A stretch of 64,000 nucleotides of DNA from Methanoregulaceae archaeon PtaB.Bin056 (GTDB taxonomy: Archaea; Halobacteriota; Methanomicrobia; Methanomicrobiales; Methanospirillaceae). Where the stretch lies: positions 1-64,000 of the forward strand of contig MVQD01000106.1 of assembly GCA_002067095.1 (NCBI GenBank), read 5' to 3'. The position numbers and the translations under genes are program-made. Position 1 is the stretch's first letter. Every line of letters starts with the position of its first letter. Below are positions 27,605 to 35,933 of this stretch, one piece after another. The notes beneath the pieces were generated by a model, which saw only the letters and a list, made by a program, of their open reading frames with translations, did no database searches and was not told the DNA's origin.

Positions 27605-28381
27605 CTACCTCAGATACTCGATCACCTTGTGGTGCAGGATCCCATTTGTCGCAACCATGCACCTGCCTATGGTCACCTCGTCGGGGAAATGGATGGGCAT
27701 CCCGTCGAGATCGCTGACCTTGCCTCCTGCTTCAGTGCAGATGAGCATTCCTGCAGCCGCGTCGGTGACCCTCAATGTGCCACGGATATCGATAAATCCA
27801 TCTATCCTTCCGCACCCGATATAGGCGAGTTCCAGTGCCGAAGCCCCGAGCAGGCGCCAGCGGCGGATCTTCTGCCCGATATGCATCACCCTGCGGGGAT
27901 CGAATTTTCGCCCGTATATACTCATGGCACTCTCGTCGAGATTGGATATCCTCGAGACTCCCACCGGCCGCCCGTCCAGCCATGCCCCCTTCCCCCGGAT
28001 GGCGGAGAATGTCTCCCCACTGGAAAGATCGTGCACGAACCCCTGGAGCACGCAACCTTCCTCTGCATATGCAATCGAGAGTGCATAAAACGGGATACCT
28101 GCCACCGCATTGTAAGTCCCGTCTATGGGGTCAAGAAAGATGGTCCCTGATTCCCCGGGGATCTCCACCTTTCCGGCCTCTTCGGAGATCAGGGTCCTGC
28201 AGAGGGGGTGATCCTGCAGGAACCGGAGCACGCAGTCCTCTGCGACCTGGTCGATCACCTTGGTGGGGGTGCGGTCCGCTCCCATCCGGACATTCCGGCC
28301 ACCTTCCTCGGTCCCCACCAGGTCGCGGATTGCGCCCCGCACATCGCGGGCAAGGAGTGTACATGCGTCTAAAAACTCCAT
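27605..28381 (-). CDS. suhB: Inositol monophosphatase/fructose-1,6-bisphosphatase
   Basis: The 258-residue protein has the Li-sensitive phosphatase motifs: ISEEAG (metal-binding Glu), [22 protein letters not shown], and the C-terminal [23 protein letters not shown]. Archaeal members such as MJ0109 hydrolyse both inositol-1-phosphate and fructose-1,6-bisphosphate. Either gluconeogenesis or inositol-lipid/osmolyte synthesis is a plausible role. It is first in a two-gene unit with nadK and is divergent from the aIF5A gene. Confidence 0.93.
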   Translation of the reverse strand: MEFLDACTLLARDVRGAIRDLVGTEEGGRNVRMGADRTPTKVIDQVAEDCVLRFLQDHPLCRTLISEEAGKVEIPGESGTIFLDPIDGTYNAVAGIPFYALSIAYAEEGCVLQGFVHDLSSGETFSAIRGKGAWLDGRPVGVSRISNLDESAMSIYGRKFDPRRVMHIGQKIRRWRLLGASALELAYIGCGRIDGFIDIRGTLRVTDAAAGMLICTEAGGKVSDLDGMPIHFPDEVTIGRCMVATNGILHHKVIEYLR

Positions 28382-28408
28382 GGTGCTTGATCCGCCCGTT
28401 TCTGTAGG

Positions 28409-28430
28409 AGTATTTATCTGTAGATATAAA
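28409..28430. promoter_or_regulatory. Bidirectional promoter between suhB and aIF5A
   Basis: The 87-base gap contains two TATA-like elements. TAGATATAAA (28421-28430) suits rightward transcription of the aIF5A gene at 28469. The complement of TATTTATC (28411-28418) suits leftward transcription of suhB from 28381. Each lies about 30-45 bases from its start codon. Confidence 0.55.
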
Positions 28431-28468
28431 GATACATGTTACTGCGTTTTCACGCGGGCGTGAAATAA

Positions 28469-28852
28469 ATGAAGGAACAGACAGAGGTAGGAAAGCTCAA
28501 GGAAGGGCGATACATGGTCATCGATGACGAGCCCTGCAAGATCCTCGGGATATCGGTCTCGAAACCGGGCAAGCATGGGGCTGCAAAGGCCCGGATCGAT
28601 GCAGTGGGCCTCTTTGACGGGGTCAAGCGGTCCATAGTCCAGCCTGTCTCGGCAAAGACGTATGTGCCCGTGGTGGAGAGGAAGAGCGGGCAGGTCATCA
28701 CCATCAGCGGAAACACCGTCACCCTGATGGACATGAAGGAGTACCACAACTTCGAGATCCAAGTCCCCCCGGAGAAACTGGGCCAGATTGAGATGGGCAA
28801 AGAGATCCAGTACATGGAAGCCCTGGGAAAGAGGAAGCTCGAGCTGGACTGA
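28469..28852 (+). CDS. eif5A: Translation initiation factor aIF5A
   Basis: The 127-residue protein has the SH3-like N-terminal domain with the hypusine loop VSKPGKHGAAKARIDAVG; the Lys between Gly and His (about residue 35) is the modification site. The OB-fold C-terminal domain follows. It rescues ribosomes stalled at proline-rich sequences and needs deoxyhypusine synthase encoded elsewhere. Length and both domains are complete. Confidence 0.98.
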   Translation: MKEQTEVGKLKEGRYMVIDDEPCKILGISVSKPGKHGAAKARIDAVGLFDGVKRSIVQPVSAKTYVPVVERKSGQVITISGNTVTLMDMKEYHNFEIQVPPEKLGQIEMGKEIQYMEALGKRKLELD

Positions 28853-29005
28853 TCTTCCCTCTGTCCTTTCGTCATTCCTTTTCTTGACTCTTTCTCTCTA
28901 TAAACGCAGTAACCGGTGAAATACACGCGATGGCGTGCTCTTGTATCGGAAAGAATGCGCATTCCGGACCTTGCCAGGAGAGGCCGGAATAATCCCGGAG
29001 CAACG

Positions 29006-29749
29006 TCAGTATTTCCCGAGGTACCGCTCCGGGACCTTCACTTCCATCTTGTAGGAATATACCATGTGCGTATGCACGACGAAATAATATGACCTGGTGT
29101 AAGTCCCCTCGTAGAACTTCTCTACCCAGGGCCTGGGGTCACTCTCCTTCTCTTTCTCCCAGAGCGTGGCATCGAGACCACCCCGCGGTTCAATTCTCCG
29201 CACCAGGGAGTGATCGGCGGCATCTCTCACTTCAATCGAAAAGGACGGAAATACTTCAGAAGCAGTAAAACCTGCAATCCCTGCTGCCTTTGACTCTGTT
29301 TTTCCTTCGAAAGTCGTCTTCCACGGGTCCACCGTATAATGCAGCTCCCAGTATGGAAATGGCATGGAGATCGTCTGGGTGGTCCCGCCACCCCCGGCCT
29401 GTATCGAGGCGTAGGTGAGCAACTTCTCCGGAACCGGGGTATCATCAGGGAAGCGGGTGAAAGTGGGAGTGGTCATGGGGGTTCCCACCGCAACATAGCC
29501 AAGGCTCTGCGAAGAGCCACTCCACGTGGGGGTTGGTGTCGGTGTCTTTACCACCGTCAGTCTTGGAGTTGCCTGTGCCGGAGTCGCCTGGTGCCCGGGG
29601 GGAACGGGTGCATCATCGGGGGTGATTCCAGGGAGGGATGGCAGGCTGAGATCAGGGGGATTTCCCGTGAGAACCGGTTTGACGACAACTGCCATAACCA
29701 CGACCAGGCCGAGCAGGGCAAGGAGTATGGCCATGTCCCTCTTCTCCAT
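29006..29749 (-). CDS. Membrane-anchored exported protein, family unknown
   Basis: The 247-residue protein has one N-terminal transmembrane or signal-anchor helix (about 6-26: MAILLALLGLVVVMAVVV). A Pro/Thr-rich linker runs to about residue 105, followed by a beta-rich outer domain of about 140 residues (LTYASIQAGGGGTTQTISMPF to VPERYLGKY) with many aromatic residues. I do not recognise the family. The layout matches other exported Methanomicrobiales proteins with a stalk and one globular domain. It is probably monocistronic. Confidence 0.65.
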   Translation of the reverse strand: MEKRDMAILLALLGLVVVMAVVVKPVLTGNPPDLSLPSLPGITPDDAPVPPGHQATPAQATPRLTVVKTPTPTPTWSGSSQSLGYVAVGTPMTTPTFTRFPDDTPVPEKLLTYASIQAGGGGTTQTISMPFPYWELHYTVDPWKTTFEGKTESKAAGIAGFTASEVFPSFSIEVRDAADHSLVRRIEPRGGLDATLWEKEKESDPRPWVEKFYEGTYTRSYYFVVHTHMVYSYKMEVKVPERYLGKY

Positions 29750-29803
29750 ACCATTGTGTAGGCGGCCTGTTCTTATAAGAAATCCCCTGGCGGATCCTCC
29801 CGC

Positions 29804-30256
29804 TCACCTCGTGCATAACGCGGCTGTCTCGCCATACTGCAGCACATGTCCACGCATAGCCCCGATCAGGTCTCCCTTCGATGCACCGGGCACGAGATCA
29901 AGCATCCGGTCAAGCCCCCAGACCTTGAAGGTGTACCGGTGAGTGCTCCCTCGTGGGGGGCACGGGCCGGTATAGCCGATCCTGCCATGATCGTTCCTGC
30001 CCTGGACTGCCGGTACCGGGCTTGATACGATGCTCTCCCTGGGAAGGCCAGGGGGGATGACATCCACGGGCGGAAAGTTCCAGGCCAGCCATGGAGAGAA
30101 CGAGCAGCAGGACGGGATAAAGGGGTTCACAGCCATGACTGCAAGGGAGTTCGAGGAAATATTGCCGATGCGTATCAACGGCGAGGAGTCATCGCCGTCA
30201 CAGGTATGGGTAGGCGGAAACTCGAGGAAATCGAGTCTGACGATAAGTTTCTCCAT
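29804..30256 (-). CDS. PEBP-family (YbhB/YbcL-like) protein
   Basis: The 150-residue protein from ATG 30256 starts MEKLIVRLDFLEFPPTHTCDGDDSSPLIRIG, the family's ligand-pocket entry with a conserved CDGD..SP. It continues with SLAVMAVNP, WLAWNFPP, GYTGPCPPRGSTHRYTFKVWGLD and GHVL, all PEBP landmarks. Bacterial and archaeal YbhB/YbcL proteins are cytosolic with unclear function. The gene is divergent from RNase HI, 78 bases apart, and an upstream frame extension is only the complement of that gene. Confidence 0.88.
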   Translation of the reverse strand: MEKLIVRLDFLEFPPTHTCDGDDSSPLIRIGNISSNSLAVMAVNPFIPSCCSFSPWLAWNFPPVDVIPPGLPRESIVSSPVPAVQGRNDHGRIGYTGPCPPRGSTHRYTFKVWGLDRMLDLVPGASKGDLIGAMRGHVLQYGETAALCTR

Positions 30257-30334
30257 CTCTCTCGACCCAGATGTACATTCCCCAGGCTTCTTGAAGCTGA
30301 CGGACACGGTGATTGGCAGGTTATGAGGGATATG

Positions 30335-30742
30335 ATGCTCTATGGATATACAGACGGGGCATCCCGGGGAAATCCGGGGCTGGCCGCATGTGCGTGTGTC
30401 CTTGTCGATAAAAACGGAGAGATCGTGGCGAAAGTGGCCCGGGTGCTTGGTACGCGCACCAATAACGAGGCCGAGTACCAGGCAGTGATCGACGCGCTGA
30501 ATACGGCAGTCTCTCTCTCTGCCGGCCGCATCACAGTCTTTTCGGACAGCCAGCTGGTGATCAGGCAGCTTCGCGGGGAGTACCGGGTCAAAAAGCGGCA
30601 TCTCCTCGAATTACACGGGAAGGTGAAGGACCTGGAGCGGCACTTCCTTTCTGTGGAATATCGATCGGTCGGAAGGGGCGATCCCTGGATCAGGATGGCG
30701 GACAGGCTCTGCAACGAGGCGCTCGATTCGGCAAATACCTGA
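30335..30742 (+). CDS. rnhA: Ribonuclease HI family protein
   Basis: The 135-residue protein starts MLYGYTDGASRGNPGLAACACVLV. Catalytic acids are visible as Asp in YTDGASRGNPG, Glu in TNNEAEYQAV and Asp in VFSDSQLVIRQL. A final acidic residue is likely at DPWIRMADRLCNEAL. It cleaves RNA in RNA-DNA hybrids. Of three clustered ATGs (30323, 30332, 30335), the last has the best spacing to GAGGG at 30325-30329. The Mrp gene follows 92 bases later on the same strand. Confidence 0.92.
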   Translation: MLYGYTDGASRGNPGLAACACVLVDKNGEIVAKVARVLGTRTNNEAEYQAVIDALNTAVSLSAGRITVFSDSQLVIRQLRGEYRVKKRHLLELHGKVKDLERHFLSVEYRSVGRGDPWIRMADRLCNEALDSANT

Positions 30743-30834
30743 TATTCGTGCGGGGATTGCCACCATGATCACTATTTAATGCTCTTTCGGCGCAATAGTA
30801 AAGACTATCCAATCGCGTTATACCGAGGATACCC

Positions 30835-31725
30835 ATGACAGAAAAGGCCGGCACCACGCCAGAGGAATGCAACGGGGTATGTGAAGGGTGCCCCAGTGCA
30901 CAGCAGTGCGACAGCGACAAGAAAGATTCCAGGCCCAGGGGGCTCCCCCCAAAGGCTGAGATAGACGTTGACCACGTCATCCTGGTACTCTCCGGGAAGG
31001 GAGGGGTGGGGAAATCGACGGTTGCGGTCAACCTCTCTTTCGCGCTCTCGGCTCACGGGTACAATGTGGGTGTTCTGGACCTGGATATACACGGGCCCAA
31101 TATCCCGAAGATGCTCGGGCTCGAGGGTCACCACCTCACCACTCTCGGCAAGATGATCCAGCCTGTCAGGGTCACCGGGAATCTCGCCGTCGTCTCCATG
31201 GCATTTCTCCTGCCGGACAAGAGCACTCCTGTCATATGGCGCGGGCCCATGAAGATGAGCGCCATCGGACAGTTCCTGAGCGAGGTGGACTGGGGGCACC
31301 TCGATTTCCTCGTGGTTGATCTGCCCCCGGGAACCGGCGACGAGGCACTCTCGATCGTCCAGCTGGCCCCCAACGTGAGGGGCGCCGTGATCGTGACCAC
31401 CCCCCAGGAGGTCGCCACAATGGATGCATTGAAGGCGGCAAAGTTCGTGGAACAGCTCAAGATTCCCGTGCTTGGGATCGTGGAGAACATGAGCGGGATG
31501 ATCTGCCCGCACTGCAAGGGGGAGATCGACCTCTTTGGGAGGGGCGGGGGAGAGAAGATCGCCGGCGAACTCGGCGTTGCGTTCCTCGGCAGCATTCCCC
31601 TTGACCCCGACATGCGGAAGGCCGGTGACGAAGGAAAGCCCTTCATCATCCGGAGCAAGGACAGCCCCACCTGGAAGAGCGTTGACAAGGTGATGGAAGC
31701 GCTGGTCAGGGTGGTTGAAGAGTAG
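30835..31725 (+). CDS. mrp: Mrp/NBP35-family Fe-S cluster carrier ATPase
   Basis: The 296-residue P-loop ATPase has an N-terminal Cys-rich tail (CNGVCEGCPSAQQC, as in eukaryotic Nbp35), the deviant Walker A LSGKGGVGKSTVAVNL, Switch motifs (DLDIHGPNIPKML; VVDLPPGTGDEAL) and the cluster-binding CPHC near residue 225. It carries and transfers [4Fe-4S] clusters; homologues are essential in methanogens rich in FeS proteins. A TATA-like CTATTTAA (30772-30779) lies upstream. The stop codon directly abuts the ATG of the next gene. Confidence 0.96.
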   Translation: MTEKAGTTPEECNGVCEGCPSAQQCDSDKKDSRPRGLPPKAEIDVDHVILVLSGKGGVGKSTVAVNLSFALSAHGYNVGVLDLDIHGPNIPKMLGLEGHHLTTLGKMIQPVRVTGNLAVVSMAFLLPDKSTPVIWRGPMKMSAIGQFLSEVDWGHLDFLVVDLPPGTGDEALSIVQLAPNVRGAVIVTTPQEVATMDALKAAKFVEQLKIPVLGIVENMSGMICPHCKGEIDLFGRGGGEKIAGELGVAFLGSIPLDPDMRKAGDEGKPFIIRSKDSPTWKSVDKVMEALVRVVEE

Positions 31726-32034
31726 ATGACGCTGCTCGACGTGCTCACTGGCGAGGAGAAGCCCCTGGATATCTATGACGATATAGTGCCGGTGCTTGAG
31801 GACATTAACCTCTTTCCTGGGCGGGTTGAAGGCATATACCGGAAAGCGATGAAGTATGACGACGAATCGCTCGACCGCCTCCGTTTTGCGTTGTTAAGGC
31901 TCCAGATCCATGCCGACATCCACCGGAACGAGGATATGGAGCGCGCCCAGGCGATCAAGTACGCCTCGGTGGTGCTCGAGAAGGTAATCTTTGGATCCCT
32001 GATGATGGGGCACGAAGAACTCGAGCACGACTGA
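31726..32034 (+). CDS. Uncharacterised small acidic protein next to Mrp
   Basis: The 102-residue protein begins at the base after the mrp stop, so the two are surely co-transcribed and probably coupled. It is predicted mostly alpha-helical and acidic (MTLLDVLTGEEKPLDIYDDIVPVLEDINLFPG), with a C-terminal MMGHEELEHD. It has no cysteines. I do not know the family. Its tight linkage suggests a partner or adaptor of the Fe-S carrier. Confidence 0.72.
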   Translation: MTLLDVLTGEEKPLDIYDDIVPVLEDINLFPGRVEGIYRKAMKYDDESLDRLRFALLRLQIHADIHRNEDMERAQAIKYASVVLEKVIFGSLMMGHEELEHD

Positions 32035-32153
32035 ACCTTCTCTTTTTTCACGTGGCCTTTCACCCGCAATCATGTCAGGTCCCTCCTCACTTGCGGTGAA
32101 CAAAATATTATGCCGGCGGGTTACGAATCTGATCCGTATTCCGCGGTGAGAGG

Positions 32154-33677
32154 ATGGAGAAGTATGCATTCGTGGCCCGTGTCCCGGACACGCCCGGCTC
32201 CCTGCACAAGGCCGCCGAGATAATCTCCTGCTATAAGGGGAATATCAACAGGATACAGTTTGATCGAAGGATAGACCCTTACACGGTCTTTTTTGAGGTG
32301 ACCTCAACCCCGGAGGCAAGGCAGGCGATCAGCAAAGGGCTCCTTGAACTGGGATATCTCCAGACTGCCCTGAAACCGTTGAGTTTCCTGAAACTCTCTG
32401 TTCATATTCCCCATACTCCCGGCGCGCTCCTTGACTTTCTCCAGTGCACTACCGCAGTTCGGGCCAATATTGCCATGATTGATTTTGACGACCGGGGGAG
32501 CAACCCCGACCTCCTCACCGTCAGCCTGAACCTGGAGGAGAGCACGGCCGTTTCGTTACTTCTCGACCAGCTCAAGACCCGCTACCGGATGGAGGTGCGT
32601 GAATACGACACGAGCGGAAAGCACCTTGATGACACGGTATTTTACCTCAGGTTCGCGCAGTCGATCCGCGGCCTCGTCGGCGAGTCCGAGGACGGGTTCC
32701 TGTTGAGGCTTCTTGGAGATGTCAACCATATCGTGCAGGAACTGATGAACCGCGGACAGGACCCGAGGCTTGTCTTTGAGAGTATCCTTCTCACAGGCGA
32801 GACCCTCCGTGACACGAGGGGTCCTGCGTTCTACGCCGATGTGCAGGAGATACCCCTCGCCGATGACCTGCACCTCGTCTGCATCCAGCCACCGTGCGGA
32901 GGAAACGTGTTCCTGCTCGATACCCAGAGAGAATGCATGATGGTTGATACCGGCTATGGGATATACTCTCAGGACATTGCCCGGCTGATCAGGAGACTCC
33001 GGCCTGGTGCGATGGAGAGGCTGTCGTGCATGGTCATCACCCATGCAGATGCCGATCACTGCGGAGCGGGTGGCCATTATGACATCCCTGCCTTAATGCA
33101 CCCAGGCACGAGGGAGATTATCCGGGTCTCGAACAGGGCGTATGGTTCAAGGAGCCAGTCATCCATCCTCGAAGAAGTCTATACTACCCTGATCAACCTC
33201 TTTTCGCAGTTCTGTCCGCCGAAGAACGTGGTGCTCCTTGCGCCACCCAGCGAGTCGCGGAGAAACCATTTTTCCATCCTTGCAAAGATAGATGTGGGGA
33301 ATCACCAGTTCGAAGTGCTGGAAGGGATGGGCGGACACCTCCATGGGCAGATCTACCTTTACTCGCGAGATATCGGGGTGTTCTTCTCTGCCGATACCGT
33401 GATCAACTTCGATCACCTGACAGGGGAGAGGGCGCGTTACAATACCCTCGCGGTGAACCTGGTGACCTCGGTCAACGTGGACAGTGAGCGGGCGAAGGAG
33501 GAGAGAAAGGCGATTCTTGAGATGGTGAGGGAGACACCAGGCCCGTTTTACCGGGAGAGGGAAAAGTGCCTCGTTTGCGGGGGCCATGGTCCCGTCTCGG
33601 TTTTGGAAGATAGATCCCTCCTGCCCTTTGGCGAGGTGGTTCACATCCCCCCGGGGGGAGAGGGCTGCCCCCGCTGA
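32154..33677 (+). CDS. Double-ACT metallo-beta-lactamase fold fusion protein
   Basis: The 507-residue protein has two ACT-like domains, about 3-72 (VARVPDTPGSLHKAAEII) and 78-150 (LSVHIPHTPGALLDFL). A helical connector follows to about 235, then an MBL-fold domain. That domain has its strand pair (NVFLLDTQRECMMVDTG), the metal motif THADADHCGAG near residue 300, GGHLHGQIYLY, FFSADTV and a late CGGHG. The first metal motif is HxDxDH instead of the common HxHxDH. ACT domains usually bind amino acids, so a ligand-controlled hydrolase is a natural inference; the substrate is unknown. Its 3' end overlaps the convergent M20 gene by 37 bases. Confidence 0.85.
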   Translation: MEKYAFVARVPDTPGSLHKAAEIISCYKGNINRIQFDRRIDPYTVFFEVTSTPEARQAISKGLLELGYLQTALKPLSFLKLSVHIPHTPGALLDFLQCTTAVRANIAMIDFDDRGSNPDLLTVSLNLEESTAVSLLLDQLKTRYRMEVREYDTSGKHLDDTVFYLRFAQSIRGLVGESEDGFLLRLLGDVNHIVQELMNRGQDPRLVFESILLTGETLRDTRGPAFYADVQEIPLADDLHLVCIQPPCGGNVFLLDTQRECMMVDTGYGIYSQDIARLIRRLRPGAMERLSCMVITHADADHCGAGGHYDIPALMHPGTREIIRVSNRAYGSRSQSSILEEVYTTLINLFSQFCPPKNVVLLAPPSESRRNHFSILAKIDVGNHQFEVLEGMGGHLHGQIYLYSRDIGVFFSADTVINFDHLTGERARYNTLAVNLVTSVNVDSERAKEERKAILEMVRETPGPFYREREKCLVCGGHGPVSVLEDRSLLPFGEVVHIPPGGEGCPR

Positions 33678-34942
33678 TTACTGCCTGAATTAAGGGAAGC
33701 GAGAGCGGCAAGGGACATGGCCGTGACCCCGTTCCTGGTGCTCTCATTCGGGTCGAGGCAGAACCGGGGGCTGTGGAGGTACGCACCGTCCCTGGCACCG
33801 GTGCCGAGACGGAGATAACAGAGGGGGATCGGAGGGCGGACATCTCCAAACAGCCCGAAGTCCTCGCTTCCTGTCAGGGCAGCGATGCGGTGGACGCGGT
33901 CTGTGCCGAAGCATGGAATGAGCGCCGCGATCACCTTCGCGGTGAGCTCCGGGTCGTTCCGGAGGGGTGGCACCGACTCCTTCATGAGGGTGATGACAGG
34001 AAGGCGGTCTTCAGGTATCCCTGCACTCCTGGCGGCATGTTCACACACTCTCTCAATGGATGAGAGAATCATGTCACGGACTTCGGGATTGAAGAACCTG
34101 ATATTTGCCTGGAGATGCACCTCGTCGGGGATTGCGTTGTGCTTGGTGCCGCCGTGAATTGAAGCTACCGTGATCAGACCAAAGTCCCCGGCGGGCACCT
34201 CTCTTGTGATGATGGTCTGGAACTGGAGGATCAGCTGGGCCGAAAGGACAATGGGGTCGCGGCACTGGTCGGGGTGCGCCGCATGGCCGCCGATACCCCG
34301 CACGATGATGTCAAGGGATTCTGCACCGGCAGTAAACACTCCCTCCCGGTACCCGATATGTCCTGGGGGAAGGTCTGGGGACACATGGAGGGAGAGGGCG
34401 CAGTCGGGCCTTGGAAACCGGGTATAGAGGCCGTCTTGGATCATCCTCTCCGCCCCCGAGACCGTCTCTTCAGAGGGCTGTGCAACCAGGACCACGGTCC
34501 CGCTCCATTCCCCCCGGGTACGGGAGAGAAGGTGCGCAGTCCCAAGGAGCACCGTGCAGTGGAGGTCATGCCCGCAGGCATGCATGACGCCGACCTCCTT
34601 TCCATCCGGCGTGGTGCTCCTCTCCCTGCTGGCGTAGGGAAGGCCCGTCGCCTCTTCAAGCGGGAGTGCGTCCATGTCGGCACGGATCATCACCACCGGG
34701 CCATCCCCGTTCTCCAGCACTCCCACCACTCCATGCCCCCCGATCCCCCTCGCAACCCTGAACCCCGCGGACTCCATCTCCCTGGCAACGAGCCAGGATG
34801 TCCGGACCTCCTGTCCCGAGAGTTCCGGGTGGGCGTGAAGGTCCATGTACAACGAAACAAGGGAGGGAAGGTATTCTTCAAGGTATGTTGAGATGGACAG
34901 GAGGTGATCACAGGGTGACGGGGGGCACATACCGGGCGGCAT
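33641..34942 (-). CDS. M20-family amidohydrolase/peptidase
   Basis: The 433-residue protein has the metal-binding and catalytic motifs of M20D hydrolases (hippurate/N-acyl-amino-acid type): RADMDALPLEEATGLPYASR, HACGHDLHCTVLLGTAHLL, the Glu pair in QPSEETVSGAERM and the lid-domain GGHAAHPDQCRDPI. A C-terminal GSEDFGLF and HSPRF complete the site. It removes acyl groups from amino acids or cleaves small peptides. Its stop lies inside the end of the convergent MBL-fusion gene. The DNA methyltransferase gene lies directly upstream on the same strand with no spacing. Confidence 0.92.
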   Translation of the reverse strand: MPPGMCPPSPCDHLLSISTYLEEYLPSLVSLYMDLHAHPELSGQEVRTSWLVAREMESAGFRVARGIGGHGVVGVLENGDGPVVMIRADMDALPLEEATGLPYASRERSTTPDGKEVGVMHACGHDLHCTVLLGTAHLLSRTRGEWSGTVVLVAQPSEETVSGAERMIQDGLYTRFPRPDCALSLHVSPDLPPGHIGYREGVFTAGAESLDIIVRGIGGHAAHPDQCRDPIVLSAQLILQFQTIITREVPAGDFGLITVASIHGGTKHNAIPDEVHLQANIRFFNPEVRDMILSSIERVCEHAARSAGIPEDRLPVITLMKESVPPLRNDPELTAKVIAALIPCFGTDRVHRIAALTGSEDFGLFGDVRPPIPLCYLRLGTGARDGAYLHSPRFCLDPNESTRNGVTAMSLAALASLNSGSNQRGQPSPPGGM

Positions 34943-34943
34943 T

Positions 34944-35744
34944 TCATATCCTGCCTGATGCGTTCATTTCGCGGTAGCGGCGGACAGACATCTCCAGATA
35001 CTTCTCCTCAGTGTCGATACCCACGAATTGGCGACCCAGGGAGCAGGCGGCAAGTCCTGTCGTGGAACTCCCTGTGAAAGGGTCGAGCACCTTGTCGCCC
35101 TCCTTCGTGCAGGCTGTGACGATCCGGGTAAGGAGGGCAAGGGGTTTCTGGGTGGGATGAGACCCGTGTAACTTCTCCAGGGCCCTGGGGGTGGGAATAC
35201 TCCATACTGTGCGCATCTGCCTCCCTGCGCGCTTCAGGGCATCCTCTTTCCAGTTGCCGCATTTCATCTCCTGGTAATTGAACATGTGCTTCCCTTCCCG
35301 GGAACGTCTCGCCCAGAGGAGAGTCTCGTGGCTGGCCGTGAAGTAGCGGCAGCTCAGGTTCGGAGGTGCATTGGGCTTGAACCAGCAGATATCGTTCAGG
35401 ATCCAAAACCCCTCCCGCTGCAGTGCAAACCCGCAGGCATAGATGGAATGGTAAGTCCCGCTGATCCAGATGCTCCCATCCTCTCTCATCACCCTCCTGC
35501 AGGCACGGATCCATCCGGTGTGGAAGCGAAAATCCTCCTCGATGCCGTTGCTCGCGTCCCACGGTCCCTTGTCAACGGATGCCCGCTTTCCCGAATGGCA
35601 GGTGAATCCTCCGTTGGAGAGGTTGTAAGGCGGATCGGCAAAGACGAGCCCGAACTCTTCAGGTGGCATCTCTTCAAGTATCTCCCGGCAGTCACCAAGG
35701 TAAAGGGTGAAGTGACCGTCGCGATAGTAGGGCCTTATATCCAT
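34944..35744 (-). CDS. Orphan DNA adenine/cytosine-N4 methyltransferase (beta class)
   Basis: The 266-residue protein has the catalytic motif DPPY (FADPPYNLSNGGFTCHSGKRA) near residue 37. The SAM-binding FxGxG-like motif DPFTGSSTTGLAA comes late (near 222). This gives the motif IV-before-I order of beta-class N4/N6 methyltransferases. The SGKRASVDKGPWD stretch resembles the DpnA/HindIII-like subgroup. No restriction endonuclease is adjacent, so it is probably a solitary methyltransferase or acts in gene regulation. The target sequence cannot be read from the protein. Confidence 0.92.
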   Translation of the reverse strand: MDIRPYYRDGHFTLYLGDCREILEEMPPEEFGLVFADPPYNLSNGGFTCHSGKRASVDKGPWDASNGIEEDFRFHTGWIRACRRVMREDGSIWISGTYHSIYACGFALQREGFWILNDICWFKPNAPPNLSCRYFTASHETLLWARRSREGKHMFNYQEMKCGNWKEDALKRAGRQMRTVWSIPTPRALEKLHGSHPTQKPLALLTRIVTACTKEGDKVLDPFTGSSTTGLAACSLGRQFVGIDTEEKYLEMSVRRYREMNASGRI

Positions 35745-35850
35745 CGAATGTTCCCACGTCCGGGTTTATGCGGATCTCCGGCCGCTTACGCAGAGTATGA
35801 TACAATATGGCCGGCGTAATCCCGTGTGGGTAATAGTGTGTATTCTGACT

Positions 35851-35891
35851 GATATAAGCATAGCCGGTGGGGAAAACCTGGCGCCACCGGC
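35851..35891 (+). promoter_or_regulatory. Hexuloisomerase promoter with leader hairpin
   Basis: A TATA-like GATATAAG (35851-35858) is followed by a perfect 8-base-pair inverted repeat, GCCGGTGG (35863-35870) and CCACCGGC (35884-35891), with a 13-base loop. It lies around the expected transcription start of the gene at 35934. It may be an operator or leader structure; function is inference. Confidence 0.4.
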
Positions 35892-35933
35892 AACATCTAT
35901 CGTCTCATGGGACAACACTACACGTGAAACAGC

